Source: Sipunculus nudus (lineage: Eukaryota; Annelida; Sipuncula; Golfingiida; Sipunculidae). Taken from it: a stretch of DNA of 64,000 bases. Made by a program: the position numbers and the translations under genes. This document shows, piece by piece, positions 37,370-48,731 of the stretch. The notes under the pieces are model-generated. The model ran no database searches. It saw nothing but the letters and a program-made list of their open reading frames with translations, and was not told where the DNA came from. The stretch is taken from assembly GCA_026874595.1 (NCBI GenBank), contig CM049311.1, forward strand, positions 63,699,453 to 63,763,452. Direction: 5' to 3'. Numbering within the stretch: position 1 is the stretch's first letter; each line of letters begins with the position of its first letter.

Positions 37370-37670
37370 ATTAAATTTCATTATCCTACTTTAAGGATTT
37401 CAGTGTGGTCCCAAAATATAACATTATTCTGTTCTGAACTTAATTGATATATGTCCTGTTGCCACCAAACTCTCTCTGCAGACAGAATCTCACCTGGATG
37501 CTGTCCTAAAGAGTACTTTTATGTCACATCCCTGAACCCTTCTCAAATGCTGACAGGTTTGTTTCTCTCAGTTTCTTGAAACTGCACATGGGGGCCGCCA
37601 TTCTGAGTACACACTAAAACTCAGAGGTCACAGGCCTCAGGTTGAAATTATGGTTATACCATTAATATAT
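37370..37670. repeat. Dispersed repeat shared with MBTPS2 introns (copy 1)
   Basis: It shares TGGATGCTGTCCT, AAGAGTACTTTTATGTCACATCC-like and GGGG(G/C)C(C/T)GCCATT segments with 59100-59400, and more distantly with 62610-62830 and 63290-63370. The family is unknown. It lies just downstream of MBTPS2. Confidence 0.7.
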
Positions 37671-38136
37671 CAAATACATGAATACCTTGATTTAGGCATC
37701 AGGTCAAGCATAAGTAATAGATGTACTAAATAGCACATATGTAGATGCAATGATGAATGGTAGAAGCTAATATCTTATTTACTGTCTGGATGCAAATATA
37801 TTTAAATAACTTTTGACAAATTTTAAATCACTGCAATCTGCCACTACATGTGCTACACAATACATTACTTTTCTCTTGTTCAACAATACATAAGATAGCT
37901 GAGCATTAAACTGAAGGTTGAAGTGTTGAAGTGTTAAGAGTCCTCCTTTCTCATAGATATCAAACAAAAAGACCACATAACGGAATCTTGGTACCGTCAC
38001 CTTTAAACTACACCAAAGCGCTTGTTGATTGGTCAATTTACCTCATGAATAATGTATGACATACCTAACACACAAGTGAGATATAATTTATGGCAGCATA
38101 TGAGTACTTGTGGATTTTGTCGATTTAAAGCCTGTG

Positions 38137-38356
38137 CTACCTGAACAGCATGTACATGGCTATAAAAATATTGGTGGCTAACAGTATGGTCCCGAGCAGA
38201 AGGAGCACCATGTAGATAAGTCCTCTGGTCTCCCGATCAGGAATGGTTGAGCTGAGGCTGAGTTCGATGAACGAGAGCAGGATCCACTGACCGTCAAGGG
38301 CGTAACACGGCACCACGTTCAGGATGGCCAGCGCACCAGAGAGAGATATTAAGTAT
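38137..38356 (-). CDS. MBTPS2: Site-2 protease, terminal exon (residues 390-462, LDG motif)
   Basis: This exon follows a TTTCTACAG acceptor at 38357 and ends at TAG (38139-38137). It reads YLISLSGALAILNVVPCYAL then DGQWIL, matching human MBTPS2, where the NxxPCxALDG motif supplies the Asp zinc ligand (here D411). The remaining 50 residues include a hydrophobic stretch, LLLLGTILLATNIFIAMYML, a membrane segment near the C terminus as in the family. The open frame runs upstream of the acceptor, but those codons are intronic. Confidence 0.95.
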
Positions 38357-39239
38357 CTGTAGAAAGTTAAGGATAGAAATTCTGCATGGATGGATCTATA
38401 AGTGATCATATGATTGGTTTGACAATGATATTTGATCTTACCCACTCAGGCCATGCTGACATCAGACCTCCTGGACAACATAAGCATACACCCAACAAAA
38501 ATGCTGTACTTTCTATGTGCATTTACATTGAAACAATTTTATATGATGTGCATTGACCTAAAAGTCTAATTCAACTTTCATTAAGTAATGTGCCTTACAC
38601 AAGTCTAATTTGGTTATTTCATAAACTTACTGCAAAATAGCAGCTGAATGACAGTCGTGCACTAACAGCCAAGCTCAGCAACTGTGTCTGACTCATTTAG
38701 ATCAGAAAGGATGTGCAGAGCCACCTATCTCAAGCTACATGAATTTACAGGGTGCTTCTCAAGGAATATAAGCATCCCTACATCACTCCATACATTGCAT
38801 GCACAATTACACCAATCAGGATTTAGTTTACCAAGTGGACTGGTCACAAGTATTTGTCTGACTGAATTAGCATCCAATTTTATGCTTCAGTGACACTGAT
38901 AGAGGCTCAGTAATTTAATTTAATTTTAAATATATTTGTTAAAAACAAATCACCAGTTTGCTGACAAGTCGACAGCTTTAAATGATAATACACACTGAAA
39001 AAGTATGAATTGATATATGTAATGATCACAGGATCTTACAAAATTCAAATCTTTATATTTCTGTTTATAGTTTATAAATGAAACATACATGTTAAAATAA
39101 CATTTGCACTCAAAATCTTCCAAAGAGGTGAGGGGATTTCTGTCACTCTTGATCTCCTTCACCTTTGTAGTGGTTACAACATGTGACCCATTTTGATCGT
39201 TGCTGACAAATAGAGAGTGATCGCCCCAGTTCAAAGTGT

Positions 39240-39540
39240 TTTAACCCTAACTTGTCAACAGCTGGTGTCTAACATTATTGATCAGTCAGACATGTCCTCC
39301 CCATAATAAAAGACTGGCCTGAGTGCCCTCAGCCTGGGAGGCCCCAGCTGACACGCCCCCCGTGTGGGGTGCAAGCTCTCAATGCCAGACTGTTAAGTTT
39401 ACTGTCCTTATTGCAGGTTAATTACACTGATCAATCATCGAGGCTTAATGCCCTTTATGTCTGTGAAGGTTTTTTTTCACCGGCCTGAACAATCAGAAAT
39501 GATCATTCAACCACCATCCAGTTTACTTGTCAGCACTGAC
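39240..39540. promoter_or_regulatory. Candidate intronic regulatory block
   Basis: Single-copy sequence of higher GC than its surroundings. It holds CAGCTG and CAGCTGACA, a GC-box-like ACGCCCCCCGTGTGG, GTTAATTACAC, TGATCAATCAT and repeated TTATTG/CAATCA elements. Proposed from composition and motif density only. Confidence 0.2.
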
Positions 39541-40363
39541 CAAAAGTGTCAGGGATGACTTCTCATAGTTTAAACCACATGATTTATAAATAAATCTAGG
39601 TGAATTTTAATTTTAAGAGTAACAAGAGAACATTCTATTAGGAAATTTATATATGGGACAATAAGGGAATATTTCATGGAAATTCTACTAAAATGGAAAA
39701 TTTTCTATTAATTTATACCAACCATTATATGTCAACTTAACAATTTATCTCACTTATGCATAAAAAGTATAATAATTAGTAGATTATATCTGTAATAGCC
39801 AATGGCAAAAAAACTCGACTGAAGTGCCAGTTGCCCAAGGAACCCAGACAATTACAACCATGGTGGTGTATTTAAGACAAAAACATGTGCTGAAGCCATG
39901 GTATATAAATGTCTTATTTTACCAACAGATGGCAGCACCAGCAACTTATAAAAGGCAAGATCCCACAAGGATCTTAATTACTATGGTTTTTTTATATGTT
40001 ATATTATTTCTTTGGACAAATGATACAGTTACATGATTAAGAAGTGTGTGGAAAAAAATATATTTTAGATAAAAAGAAACAAATGTATAAAAAAGAAGTG
40101 AAACAAGCAGGCAGGACTGTCAGTGCATTTACATCATGGCACCTTCCAAGAACAGCACAATATAATATTACTTGAAAGCCATACAGAAAATACATGGCTG
40201 TAATGAATGTAATGACTCACTAGTAAACAAGCAAACTGTATAAAATACAAACATTTTTATCCACCTTTCTCTTACATCTGGTGCAACTTTCGACTATCAA
40301 TGATAAAAAAGATAAATAAAGAAAAACATCAGCAAATATGATCAATCACTGCTAAGATTCCTG

Positions 40364-41963
40364 GGGGGTGTTTCAATAACAATGTAACTGACTTAAGTCC
40401 AAACCCGGGACTAAAGCCCGAAAACCGACTTGCCTAAGTCCGAGAGTTAAGTCCGATTCAATAACACTGGTTAAACAAAGCCTGACTAAAGCCTGGGAAT
40501 TCCCCTTTTAGCGCCACCTAACGGCCGGCAGAACGTGGGAACGGAACAGAAGGGAACACATTAATATATATAGTGTCACTTCTTTTATGTGGATACAGGA
40601 TTTTAACCTCAGTGGTTGTGGACTAGAAAAATTAGTAACATTTGTCTGACTGGATGTTTTAAGTGACATGTCATGGAAACTTGTACAACAACGTACTATA
40701 TTATTAGTATTATTATATAATTATAATTCCTTTTAATAGTTTTATACCATTACTGGCATTAGCTCACGTGTACGAGTGCTTCTTTTTTCTACCAAGGTGG
40801 GGGATGACTTGCACACAAACACACACATATTACAATTAATTATAAGGTTTTAGAAAATAAGGTATTAATAATACCTTAAAATTAATAAAACATAATACTG
40901 TTATGTTTCCGGTATAAGATAATTCTATGCCGGGTTTAGATATATTACATAGTAAACTCATAAATGGTCCCAAAGTCTATAAATATATTTTTGTTAATGT
41001 TTTTCCTTTGCAATATTTAAATATTATTCTCTGAATAGTACGTACTAGTGTCCCCCCCCCCTTCCCCCTATATTGACGCCCCTGTTCTATCAAGTATTAT
41101 GTTAAGTGTTAAAGTCTAAGATTCTAGAAATTTATTTCAATGAAAGCTGTTAATTTTTATTTTAATTCATATCGATTAATATTCGTGACAGAGACCATGC
41201 AGTAGCTAACCAAAAAAAATCAAAAACGTGTTACAAACTTTCTCTCAATTTGTGATGGACTTAATAAATTTCACTTCATTGTTATATTTATACCATATAG
41301 TACAGTGAAATATTTATAATAATCAGTATCATTGTAAGATATAAATCATCTATATATCAATCATTATGTAGCTATAAAAATGCTACTATATTCTATAATA
41401 TAGTAATGACAGCTCAGGCAGATCAGGAGAAATCTGTTTCATTCAGGTTCTCACACAAATGTCAAGGACGCTACAATTTTATTCAGCAACCTGCCTCTGT
41501 ACAAACACCTGTCAGTTTCGCTAATTTAGCAGACATTTGCTATTGTTTTTTTAGTGCTGATTTACGCCTCTTTAATGTATAATTTGTACCTAACCCGCTC
41601 GGCCCCGCATAGAGGGGATGAGTACCGTGGCCAGCTGCACAACCAGCATCAGAGTGACCGTTTTTGGAAACCAGCGACAGGCAGTAACCTCCCTGTGAAC
41701 AAATATGTTGATAGGCTTGCTGTTTTTCCACAAAATGCGCCAATCAAGTTGAATTTTGTGCCGGATATGCCTCAAAACAGTGCGTCATGTGGCCATGTTT
41801 TTCTGGACTTAAGCCTGCTACCTGACAGGCTTTGGGCTTAAGCCCCGAAAAAGACTTAAGTCATTTTTGGTATTTTTACTGAATCGAGCTTAACTCTTCA
41901 GCTGGTTGGCTTAAGTCAAAATGAGTCATTTTCAGGCTTAAGTCAGTTTATTGAAACACCCCC
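40364..41963. mobile_element. PIF/Harbinger-type non-autonomous DNA transposon
   Basis: Terminal inverted repeats GGGGGTGTTTCAATAA (left, 40364) and its exact complement (right, ending 41963) are flanked by a 3-bp CTG direct repeat (40361-40363 and 41964-41966). TIRs starting GGG..TGTTT with a CWG-type 3-bp duplication are typical of PIF/Harbinger. Subterminal regions hold many ACTTAAGTC/GGCTTAAGTC copies on both sides. The element is 1,600 bp and shows no transposase or Myb-like ORF; the 95-residue frame at 41554 matches nothing I know. Confidence 0.8.
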
Positions 41964-42599
41964 CTGACTTTGGTTTTATGTTTCAGGCACAGTACGTCCA
42001 GTGTTGAATGCTACTCTCTGTCAGAGAAAAAGTAAATTTCCTCAATTTGTTCAAGGTGAGAGTGACATAGGTGTGTGGGAGGGATATTATTTTCTTTTTA
42101 TGGTTCAATGAAAAAAAATCCTCAGCACCATAACAATAAGCAATCTGTTACTCTGTTTAAAATGTCATTCTTACCTTTATTCAGAATTACAAGATCTCAT
42201 GCATATGTACTGCATGTGACTGGATTTCAAATCTAAAGTTTTTGGTCCTAGTGGCCACATAACATCCTTTGCAAAAGTTCTGATGTGAAGTTCCCTTCAC
42301 TTAGAGCTTAACCTCATTCCATGCAATCAATAGAATTGGACCTGTCAGTTTTTAAAAGCAAGCAAGCTTTGGTTTTTGAAAATATATATAGGGGTGTCCA
42401 TACACTGGGGGCATTGGTTTATCCCCCCCCCCCCACACACACACACATTTTAGCAAGGGGGTGGCCAATGAAATCATTCCCCCTGCTATTCAGAGAATAA
42501 TATTAATGGATTGGAAATGAAATGTATCAATAATTTAAATTATAGACTTTGGTTTCATTTCTGAGTTAACTATGAAATATTATCTAAACCTGTCAACAG

Positions 42600-43360
42600 G
42601 CGACACCACAATGTAGCCTACTGACCCATGACCTTATTAAATATGCGTTGATGTTACCCATAATCAAACTGGGGCAAGATAATCTGTTGGTAAGAAGTTA
42701 TGTTGTTTCGTGAAAATTTTATCCATCAAAGACTCGGTAAGTTATCACGGCAACACTTACAGTTATTGGACGGACAGACGGTGGGTATACTGTAATACTC
42801 CCGTCATGTGACCAGCGTAATAAAGTGCAAAAATGGAAAAAATTACTGATGGCCCACTAGTCTTCAGGAACTGAAGAAAGCAATCATAATCAAACTTAGT
42901 GTAAACACACTTGGTTTCAGGACACTGGATGAAACAACAGCTGAGAAACTGACATAACTGCTGTCAGCTGATGGTCTAAAATGCACCCCAAAAATCGTAA
43001 AAATTAGAAAAAATACAGGTTGCACCACCAGTTTTCAGGAACTGATAAACTAGTCATGGTCAATATTCTAGACAAGATTCATTACAATAAATGCAGTTAT
43101 TATCAAGATACTGCAAGTTTTGTATCAAATTTTAAATTATTCTGGGGGGTACTTCAAGCCCCATAGCTCGAAGGATACAGGTTGCAATAACTTAATTTCA
43201 GGTTTCCTAGGTGATTTTTTATTAACCTACCTGGATTTTCATTTACAAATTTTTAGGGTTAGCGGTTATAATTTGTGCCCTGCTAATGGATGGACAATGG
43301 CCAAAGCGTCATTCCTATACCTCAGTTGACTTGCAGTCAGCAGAGCTTAAAACAATCTCA
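42600..43360. repeat. Diverged copies of MBTPS2-intron repeat units
   Basis: A unit at 42600-42740 (AAATATGCGTTGATGTTACC, AATCAAACTGGGGCAAGATAA) is related to the 131-bp units at 62870-63245. Units at 42840-43350 (AGTTTTCAGGAACTGATAAAC, ATTCTGGGGGGTACTTC) are related to the array at 56715-58935. These look like remnants of one composite repeat family. Confidence 0.6.
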
Positions 43361-43419
43361 CCTAACAGATCATGGCTGTTAGTGTAATAATCTTTTCTTC
43401 ATGTAAATCAAAAGGATAC

Positions 43420-43495
43420 TTGCAGAGTGTTTCTAAGATGTATGGTAGATTCACAGGTACAAACATGCTGCTGGGTACATAGTCACTCAAAACCA
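43420..43495 (-). CDS. MBTPS2: Site-2 protease exon (residues 365-390)
   Basis: This 76-bp exon follows TTTTCAG at 43497-43496. It enters at phase 1 and leaves at phase 2 with donor gtatcc, a weaker than usual +5/+6. It reads VVLSDYVPSSMFVPVNLPYI then LETLCK, matching the human segment IPRFNFLSIDLP...ETFVKYLIS across the junction. Both flanking junctions preserve the frame, which supports the exon even though it is short. Confidence 0.88.
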
Positions 43496-44518
43496 CTGAA
43501 AAGAAAAAACTTGTTTTAGTAAAACTACATATTATCTTAATGCCTTAATTACTAATCAGCACCATCTGCAGTTCATTGAAGGAAACAAAGGAAAAGGAAA
43601 AGATGGATTTCAGGTGGGTTACTTGTTTCTCTAGCAATGAACTGCAGACCAATCTGAACACCATTTATTTGTTTCAATAACGGACACTAGATTTCACTGA
43701 AAGGCATGTGGAATATTTTCATTATAGAATATTACAATAATGATCAAGTACCCTTTTCATATAGAGATGAACAATTAATAACAAGTACTGATAGTAATGA
43801 TTTTAAATTTTAATATTATAGGAACTAGGGTTAATAATTTCTATTTTGCTAATACAAACCTCTAATTTTCTTTCTCTTTTTCAATACAGTGGCACACTTT
43901 GTTAAAAGTCTGATATCTAAGTGACTCTCTGGGATTTTGAAACAAAGAACAAAAATTTTATGAATTAATAATAACAGTATGAAGTCTTTTTATGGATCAA
44001 CGTATTAAACATAACTGCTCCTGCATGCAAACAGTTCCACTGAAACAAAGAGTCATAAGCATAAACAAATATTCACTTAAAAATAAACACTGTACTCTAA
44101 ATTTTATACAAGTTGTTATTCTATTGCAAAAATGTCATGCTGTAGTTGCAATCAACTGCTTATAGGTCGTGATACTGTACAGCTGAGACTACTTGTCTCA
44201 ACTGTCAAACCTTAAAAATTAAAATTTGTTACATTTCAAAGAAGCACCTTCTGTTTACATTTCAAAATATGCATGCTTTCAAAATATTACTTATTTTGTG
44301 AAGTCCTTACCACAAAACCACCCATGTTTATGTGATTTGATTAGAAACAATTCTTTATCGATGTATTTGCATGGACTACATTACCGTCTTCACTACATTT
44401 ATACCTGCGCCACTGGTTTAGAACCAGAAGTGCATTGTGGAGTTTAAATTTCAAAGCCCATAAACCTAACCAGCAGAGTTGTACCCTTGTGAGTCTGACT
44501 GTGCAGTAAGATAATAGT

Positions 44519-44546
44519 ATTATACACACCAGAATAGCATAGGTCA

Positions 44547-44606
<60 letters not shown>
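44519..44606. repeat. (TA)n array with exon-end-like snippet
   Basis: A TA array at about 44553-44606 is preceded by about 30 bp (TATTATACACACCAGAATAG and CATAGGTCATAT) that closely resembles 47377-47408 and the end of the MBTPS2 exon at 47587 with its donor. Confidence 0.75.
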
Positions 44607-44611
<5 letters not shown>

Positions 44612-44815
44612 TAGAAAGCCTGCTAACGGCCAAGCCTCAATAACGGTCAATACGTGTATCACGGTCAGATTTTCTGGTCCCAAATTTTAGACCATTATAT
44701 TTCATAATCATTTTGTTCTCAATTACAGTCACTCCTCTATTCCGTATTACAGCCAGGTCTCTCGGTCCCGCAGGCCTGGAAATGCCTCAATTACGGTTAG
44801 GGGCAGTGACTCCAT
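44607..44815. mobile_element. Possible pogo/Tigger-like remnant
   Basis: It starts CAGTAGAAAGCCTGCTAACGG directly after a TA array, then shows AATAACGGTCAAT, TATCACGGTCAGA and AATTACGGTTAGG segments. CAGT-starting ends with repeated 'TAACGG' are typical of pogo/Tigger terminal sequences. A partial relative, inverted, lies at 47218-47318 (ends GGCGTTTTACTGTG). No second terminus was found. Confidence 0.35.
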
Positions 44816-45346
44816 GACATAAGCTCAACACATCCAGCAGCCACTTCTGACCTCAATATCATTACACAAGCATCCACCCTCACATATTCCTGTATGTTAA
44901 TGAGTGCCTGGATAAAAGTAACCACTCGACCGTGACTTAGTTGTTTGACACGTAGCCAGCGTCGTAATACCCCACTAAGCCTCTTTAGTATGCACAATAG
45001 TAAGGCATGTGTTCCCACCTGTGTGTATGTTTGGGAATCAGTCATGCGAGCCAGATCTTAATCAGGGTGCTTGTCATTTAATTGACGAATGACAACCAGT
45101 TGGTCCATATGATTAGGTCATCAGAAAAACGTTAGGCAAACTGTGGACCTTTAAACTTTTTTTAAATGTCCTTGTGAACACGTACATCAAACAAAAACAG
45201 TGCGGCAAACATCGCACAATTTACACATACATGAATCATTATGAATACAAAATAAACATTGTTACATGTATAAAATGTTACGCATACTCTGTCCCAATCA
45301 CTTTGACCATTATGGCGACCAAGAAAAGACATGAACTTGCTCTTAA

Positions 45347-46977
45347 ACAAGGCCAACAGGCCTAATGCGAACCTGTGCATTGGGTAGTACACAAGGAATA
45401 ATGCTTCAATGCTGGACCATTACTCCTCATGTATATGAACAGTGCAAGTCCTTAACATTTTGAATAAGAAACAATTACACAATCATCAATGCTGAAATTC
45501 TGGCATGGGTGCACCCAACACAAAAATGATTGTAACTGGCACCACCAGTCAGATATTCGATGTGTATATATATGCCCAGTTTCAGGCTGATATATCAAAT
45601 TCCTCTGTAGATAAAAGCAGGGACATAAAAAGTGCAAAAGTCATTGTAGTTGGTGACACCTGTCTTGTGAACGAGAAAGCCATCAAAGACACATACACAG
45701 GTCAAAATATCTGGCCAATACATCAGACTTACCTTGAGTCTGATGCATGGGGCTGACCAGGCTTAGGTGAGAAAGGCTGTTGCCCCGCGTGAACTGTGAC
45801 AAATTTGCTGGCTCAGGCTACTGCACATTGTGCACTCATGATCTGCACCTGGCTAGACTGAGTGAACTTTTGACCTGTACCTGGCTGCACTGAGTGAACT
45901 CTTGACCTGTTGCATAATCTGGCACAGCTGGCAGTCTGCCACAGCTATAAATAAATCCAGGCTGAACTTTGGTGCCAAATCTAATGCAATGGGCAGTCTG
46001 CCAACGCTATAAATAGAATGCAGCTACAGCACTGAGTAAACTCCTGACCCATACCTGGCTGCACTGAGTGAACTCTTGACCTGTTGCCTTATCTGATACA
46101 GCTGGCAGTCTGCCAAAGCTATAAATAGATCCAGACAGACCTCTAGCCTGTTGCCAAATTTGAAATAGTAGCCACACCATTGCATAAGCTCATGCAGGGG
46201 CCCTGCCCTGAGGGGCATGACACCCATGAAGTGATCACATGGTGCCCATGAGGTGCACATGTCACCCATGAGGTGATCACATGCATTGTGCTTCGCTGCA
46301 CTGATTGAACTCTTTACCTATATCTGGCTGCACTGAATGAACTCTTGATCTGTTGCCAAATCTGAAACAGTTGGCAGTTTCACAACCTTTTTAAAGATAC
46401 AGACACAATCTTGGCCTTTTGGTTAATCTGTTTACACATACTGAAAGACTTTGGCTAAAATGCTTTTTTTTCAAGCTGACATATTCATAAACTTTTTATC
46501 AAAATATCTAGAATAATAGAGATGCAGTCCTTTCATCATTAAAGGTCCAATAATTTCGCCAAAAATCATTCAAGTAAACTTGAGATTGTAATTTTAGTGC
46601 GCTTTTTTGGACAGATGACTAAGTTCAACTTCCTGTAACTCAGCCAAAATTCACTGAACTTGAACCGTTCGAACAAACTTGAGAGAGATGGTATAAAAGA
46701 TTATTTCTGTAAAATATTGGACAATTTGGCTGAAAAGTTTCAGAGAAGATTTTTCAAGCTTTTTTAGCTCTTTCCCCATAAAATCTAAGAAAATGCAGTT
46801 AGCCAAAAAATAAGCAAAATCTGATAGAGTTTTTTAGATGACTAATTTTTTGCATAAAATTTGGTGATGCTAACTTTTGCCATTTTCAAAATAGTATGGG
46901 TTAACGTACAGACACCGTCGCCGGACGACAGACGCCAGACGACACCACACAATCCCTTAAGCTCACAGATTCTCTAA
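45347..46977 (+). mobile_element. Hairpin-ended repeat element (family E)
   Basis: The 5' end AACAAGGCCAACAGGCCT is a hairpin-forming start, followed by GCGAACCTGTG. The inverse, CACAGATTCTCTAA, closes the element near 46977. A better-kept end CACAGGTTCGCTAA is at about 56695 in another copy; its inverted repeat with GCGAACCTGTG is exact over 11 bp. Internally a CTGCACTGAGTGAACTCTTG motif recurs at least four times. Non-coding; probably a Helentron-like or related non-autonomous element. Confidence 0.5.
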
Positions 46978-47318
46978 AGAGGTAGATCTGATCAGGAACC
47001 TGGGAAAAGCAGCCGACAGCTAGCAGAAATCTATGGTGCTGGCCGAACTCAAGTTCAAAACATATTTGTATATATTATTGGTAACTGTCATAAATAGGGT
47101 TGACGTAAATATTTAATTTTGTTATTGATAATAGTAATTATACTAATACTCTGTATATACGATTAATTTGATGATTTTAATAAAGATTTGAACTTGGTTC
47201 ACATTACATTTTAACCCCCCCCCCCCCCCTATCCTGGTCAAGTCCTGTAAAACGGCCACTCCTGTATTAAGGCCACTTTCATCCTGTCCCAATGGTGACC
47301 ATAATAAAGGCGTTTTAC

Positions 47319-47323
<5 letters not shown>

Positions 47324-47375
<52 letters not shown>

Positions 47376-47401
47376 GTATTATACATACCAGAATAGTACA
47401 G

Positions 47402-47435
<34 letters not shown>
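47324..47435. repeat. Two (TA)n arrays around an exon-end-like snippet
   Basis: TA runs at about 47324-47370 and 47407-47433 flank ATTATACATACCAGAATAG and TACAGGCCAT, which resemble the 3' end plus donor of the adjacent MBTPS2 exon. The arrays touch the 140-bp tandem duplication. Confidence 0.85.
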
Positions 47436-47439
<4 letters not shown>

Positions 47440-47706
47440 TACATACCTGAATAGTACAGGTCTATAGGGTGCCCTAGGAAGAGTAGTGGCTGTTTTCTGC
47501 GATGTATCACTCTGAGGAGCTTGGTACTGTTATCCAGGGAAGGCATGACACAAACTGACGGGGTCTATATATAATATTATACATACCTGAATAGTACAGG
47601 TCTATAGGGTGCCCTAGGAAGAGTAGTGGCTGTTTTCTGCGATGTATCACTCTGAGGAGCTTGGTACTGTTATCCAGGGAAGGCATGACACAAACTGACG
47701 GGGTCT
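47426..47706. repeat. Perfect 140-bp tandem duplication overlapping an MBTPS2 exon
   Basis: 47426-47566 and 47566-47706 are identical with a 140-bp period. On the minus strand the upstream copy holds the last 120 bp of the exon 47587-47782 and its gtatgt donor. The downstream copy repeats this inside the intron, leaving a donor-bearing exon fragment with no proper acceptor. Perfect identity implies a very recent event, or an assembly error. Confidence 0.95.
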
Positions 47707-47782
47707 TTGGGTTGTAGCAGTCACTCTGTAACCTACACACCTGGCGGTCAGTGGTAGAACGGGCAGGCAAGCAGGCATGTTT
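47587..47782 (-). CDS. MBTPS2: Site-2 protease exon, Cys-rich luminal segment (residues 300-364)
   Basis: This 196-bp exon follows TTCTTCACAG (47784-47783), enters at phase 0 and ends at TTCAG/gtatgt, phase 1. It reads KHACLPARST...QVCRLQSDC...VCVMPSLDNSTKLLRV...FLGHPIDLYYS. This aligns with human HTCLPARKA...QVCRTNKDC...FCIIPSLETHTRLIKV...YVGHPLHLHYT. Paired cysteines suggest luminal disulfides. The last 120 bp plus the donor are duplicated just downstream. If the first donor were skipped, translation would shift frame and stop near 47507, losing the LDG motif. Confidence 0.93.
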
Positions 47783-48731
47783 CTGTGAAGAAGGAAGGCA
47801 TACAATCATTCATGCAGCTCTCAAATACAGTTAGTAGGTAAGAATATTCTTGACATGAGTTGATGTCAAATATACTTTCTAATAATAACTTTCTTACAAA
47901 ATGATATCATTGTCCATCACAAGTGGTATACCCTTAATTACTACATGCATATTGAGACATTCAAAAAATCTGTATGCAAAATAGTAGCACCAAGGAGTAT
48001 ACTTCTGGTACACTGAAGGATTTAGCAAAGAATTCTTCTATCAAAAGGGACAAAGAATTCTTCAAATTTCCTTTTATATTTCAGGTAACCAGACCTCAGT
48101 CTGGCCAATCATGTTCCATACGATGGTAAAACCATGCCCGACAATCACCCCGGTAACATGACCACTCGCTGTGTAATAGAATTACACTGTATTTTCAGAA
48201 TACTAGATGTAGAATTTTCCAAAGATCACAAGCTAACTTGCTGTAACAAATCTCAACTACAAACTGCTTTTGTTTATTACATAATGAGCTGGAAATTATC
48301 AGAAAGCTTGTCATTTGTAAATGAAATCTCAATCTGCAAGGTCATGGTTTGCAGGTTTACTATACCTGAAAGAACAAGTGACCCATGGGTCATGACGTTC
48401 AGCTGACTGGGAAGAGATTTGCAAAAGGAAATTTTATCATGAATGGTAGTATATAACCATTCAACTGCAGCATATAACAGATTAACCAACTGAACAGGCT
48501 GAGATTGTGTCTGTATTAATATATCTCAAAAATAGAGAAAAAATGCGTAAACTTTAAAAACAAGGCCTACAGGCCTAATGCGAACCTGTGCAAAGTTTAG
48601 GAGTATGAATGGAGGTTTATTTCAAAATTTAATATTGATCCTCCTAAGTCCTGCATATCTACCTTAATCATTATGATTTCAGCAAAATGGACGTTTCTGA
48701 CCTGCAAGTTTAAGACTAGGACATTTTAAAA

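Larger units (their letters stand above)
26779..38136. other. Intergenic DNA and 3' UTRs between convergent genes
   Basis: This 11.4-kb gap separates the NHS stop from the MBTPS2 stop. It must contain both 3' UTRs. AATAAA occurs on the plus strand at 29716 and again near 32605, but I cannot assign a poly(A) site. It holds TA arrays, a palindromic satellite, minisatellites, and long C and G tracts, listed separately. No ORF here looks like a protein gene; several are artefacts of TA repeats (poly Ile-Tyr). Confidence 0.75.
38357..43419 (-). other. MBTPS2 last intron, 5.1 kb
   Basis: Runs from the donor gtatcc at 43419 to the CTACAG acceptor at 38357. It contains a 1.6-kb Harbinger-type element (40364-41963), diverged repeat units at about 42600-43360 related to the array at 56715-58935, and a candidate regulatory block at 39240-39540. 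No further coding exon is needed, since the flanking exons join in phase. Confidence 0.85.
43496..47586 (-). other. MBTPS2 intron, 4.1 kb
   Basis: The donor gtatgt is at 47586. The intron holds a second, intronic copy of the exon end (47426-47566), TA arrays, fragments with pogo/Tigger-like ends (44607-44815 and 47218-47318), and a hairpin-ended repeat element (45347-46977). Confidence 0.85.

Noticed and set aside
38357-38445. N-terminal part of the long minus-strand frame ending at 38137
   Set aside because: Codons before 38356 lie upstream of a clear TTTCTACAG acceptor and do not match MBTPS2, so they are intronic.
41554-41841. 95-residue ORF inside the Harbinger-type element
   Set aside because: No transposase or Myb-like motif is visible; it is probably chance in a non-autonomous element.
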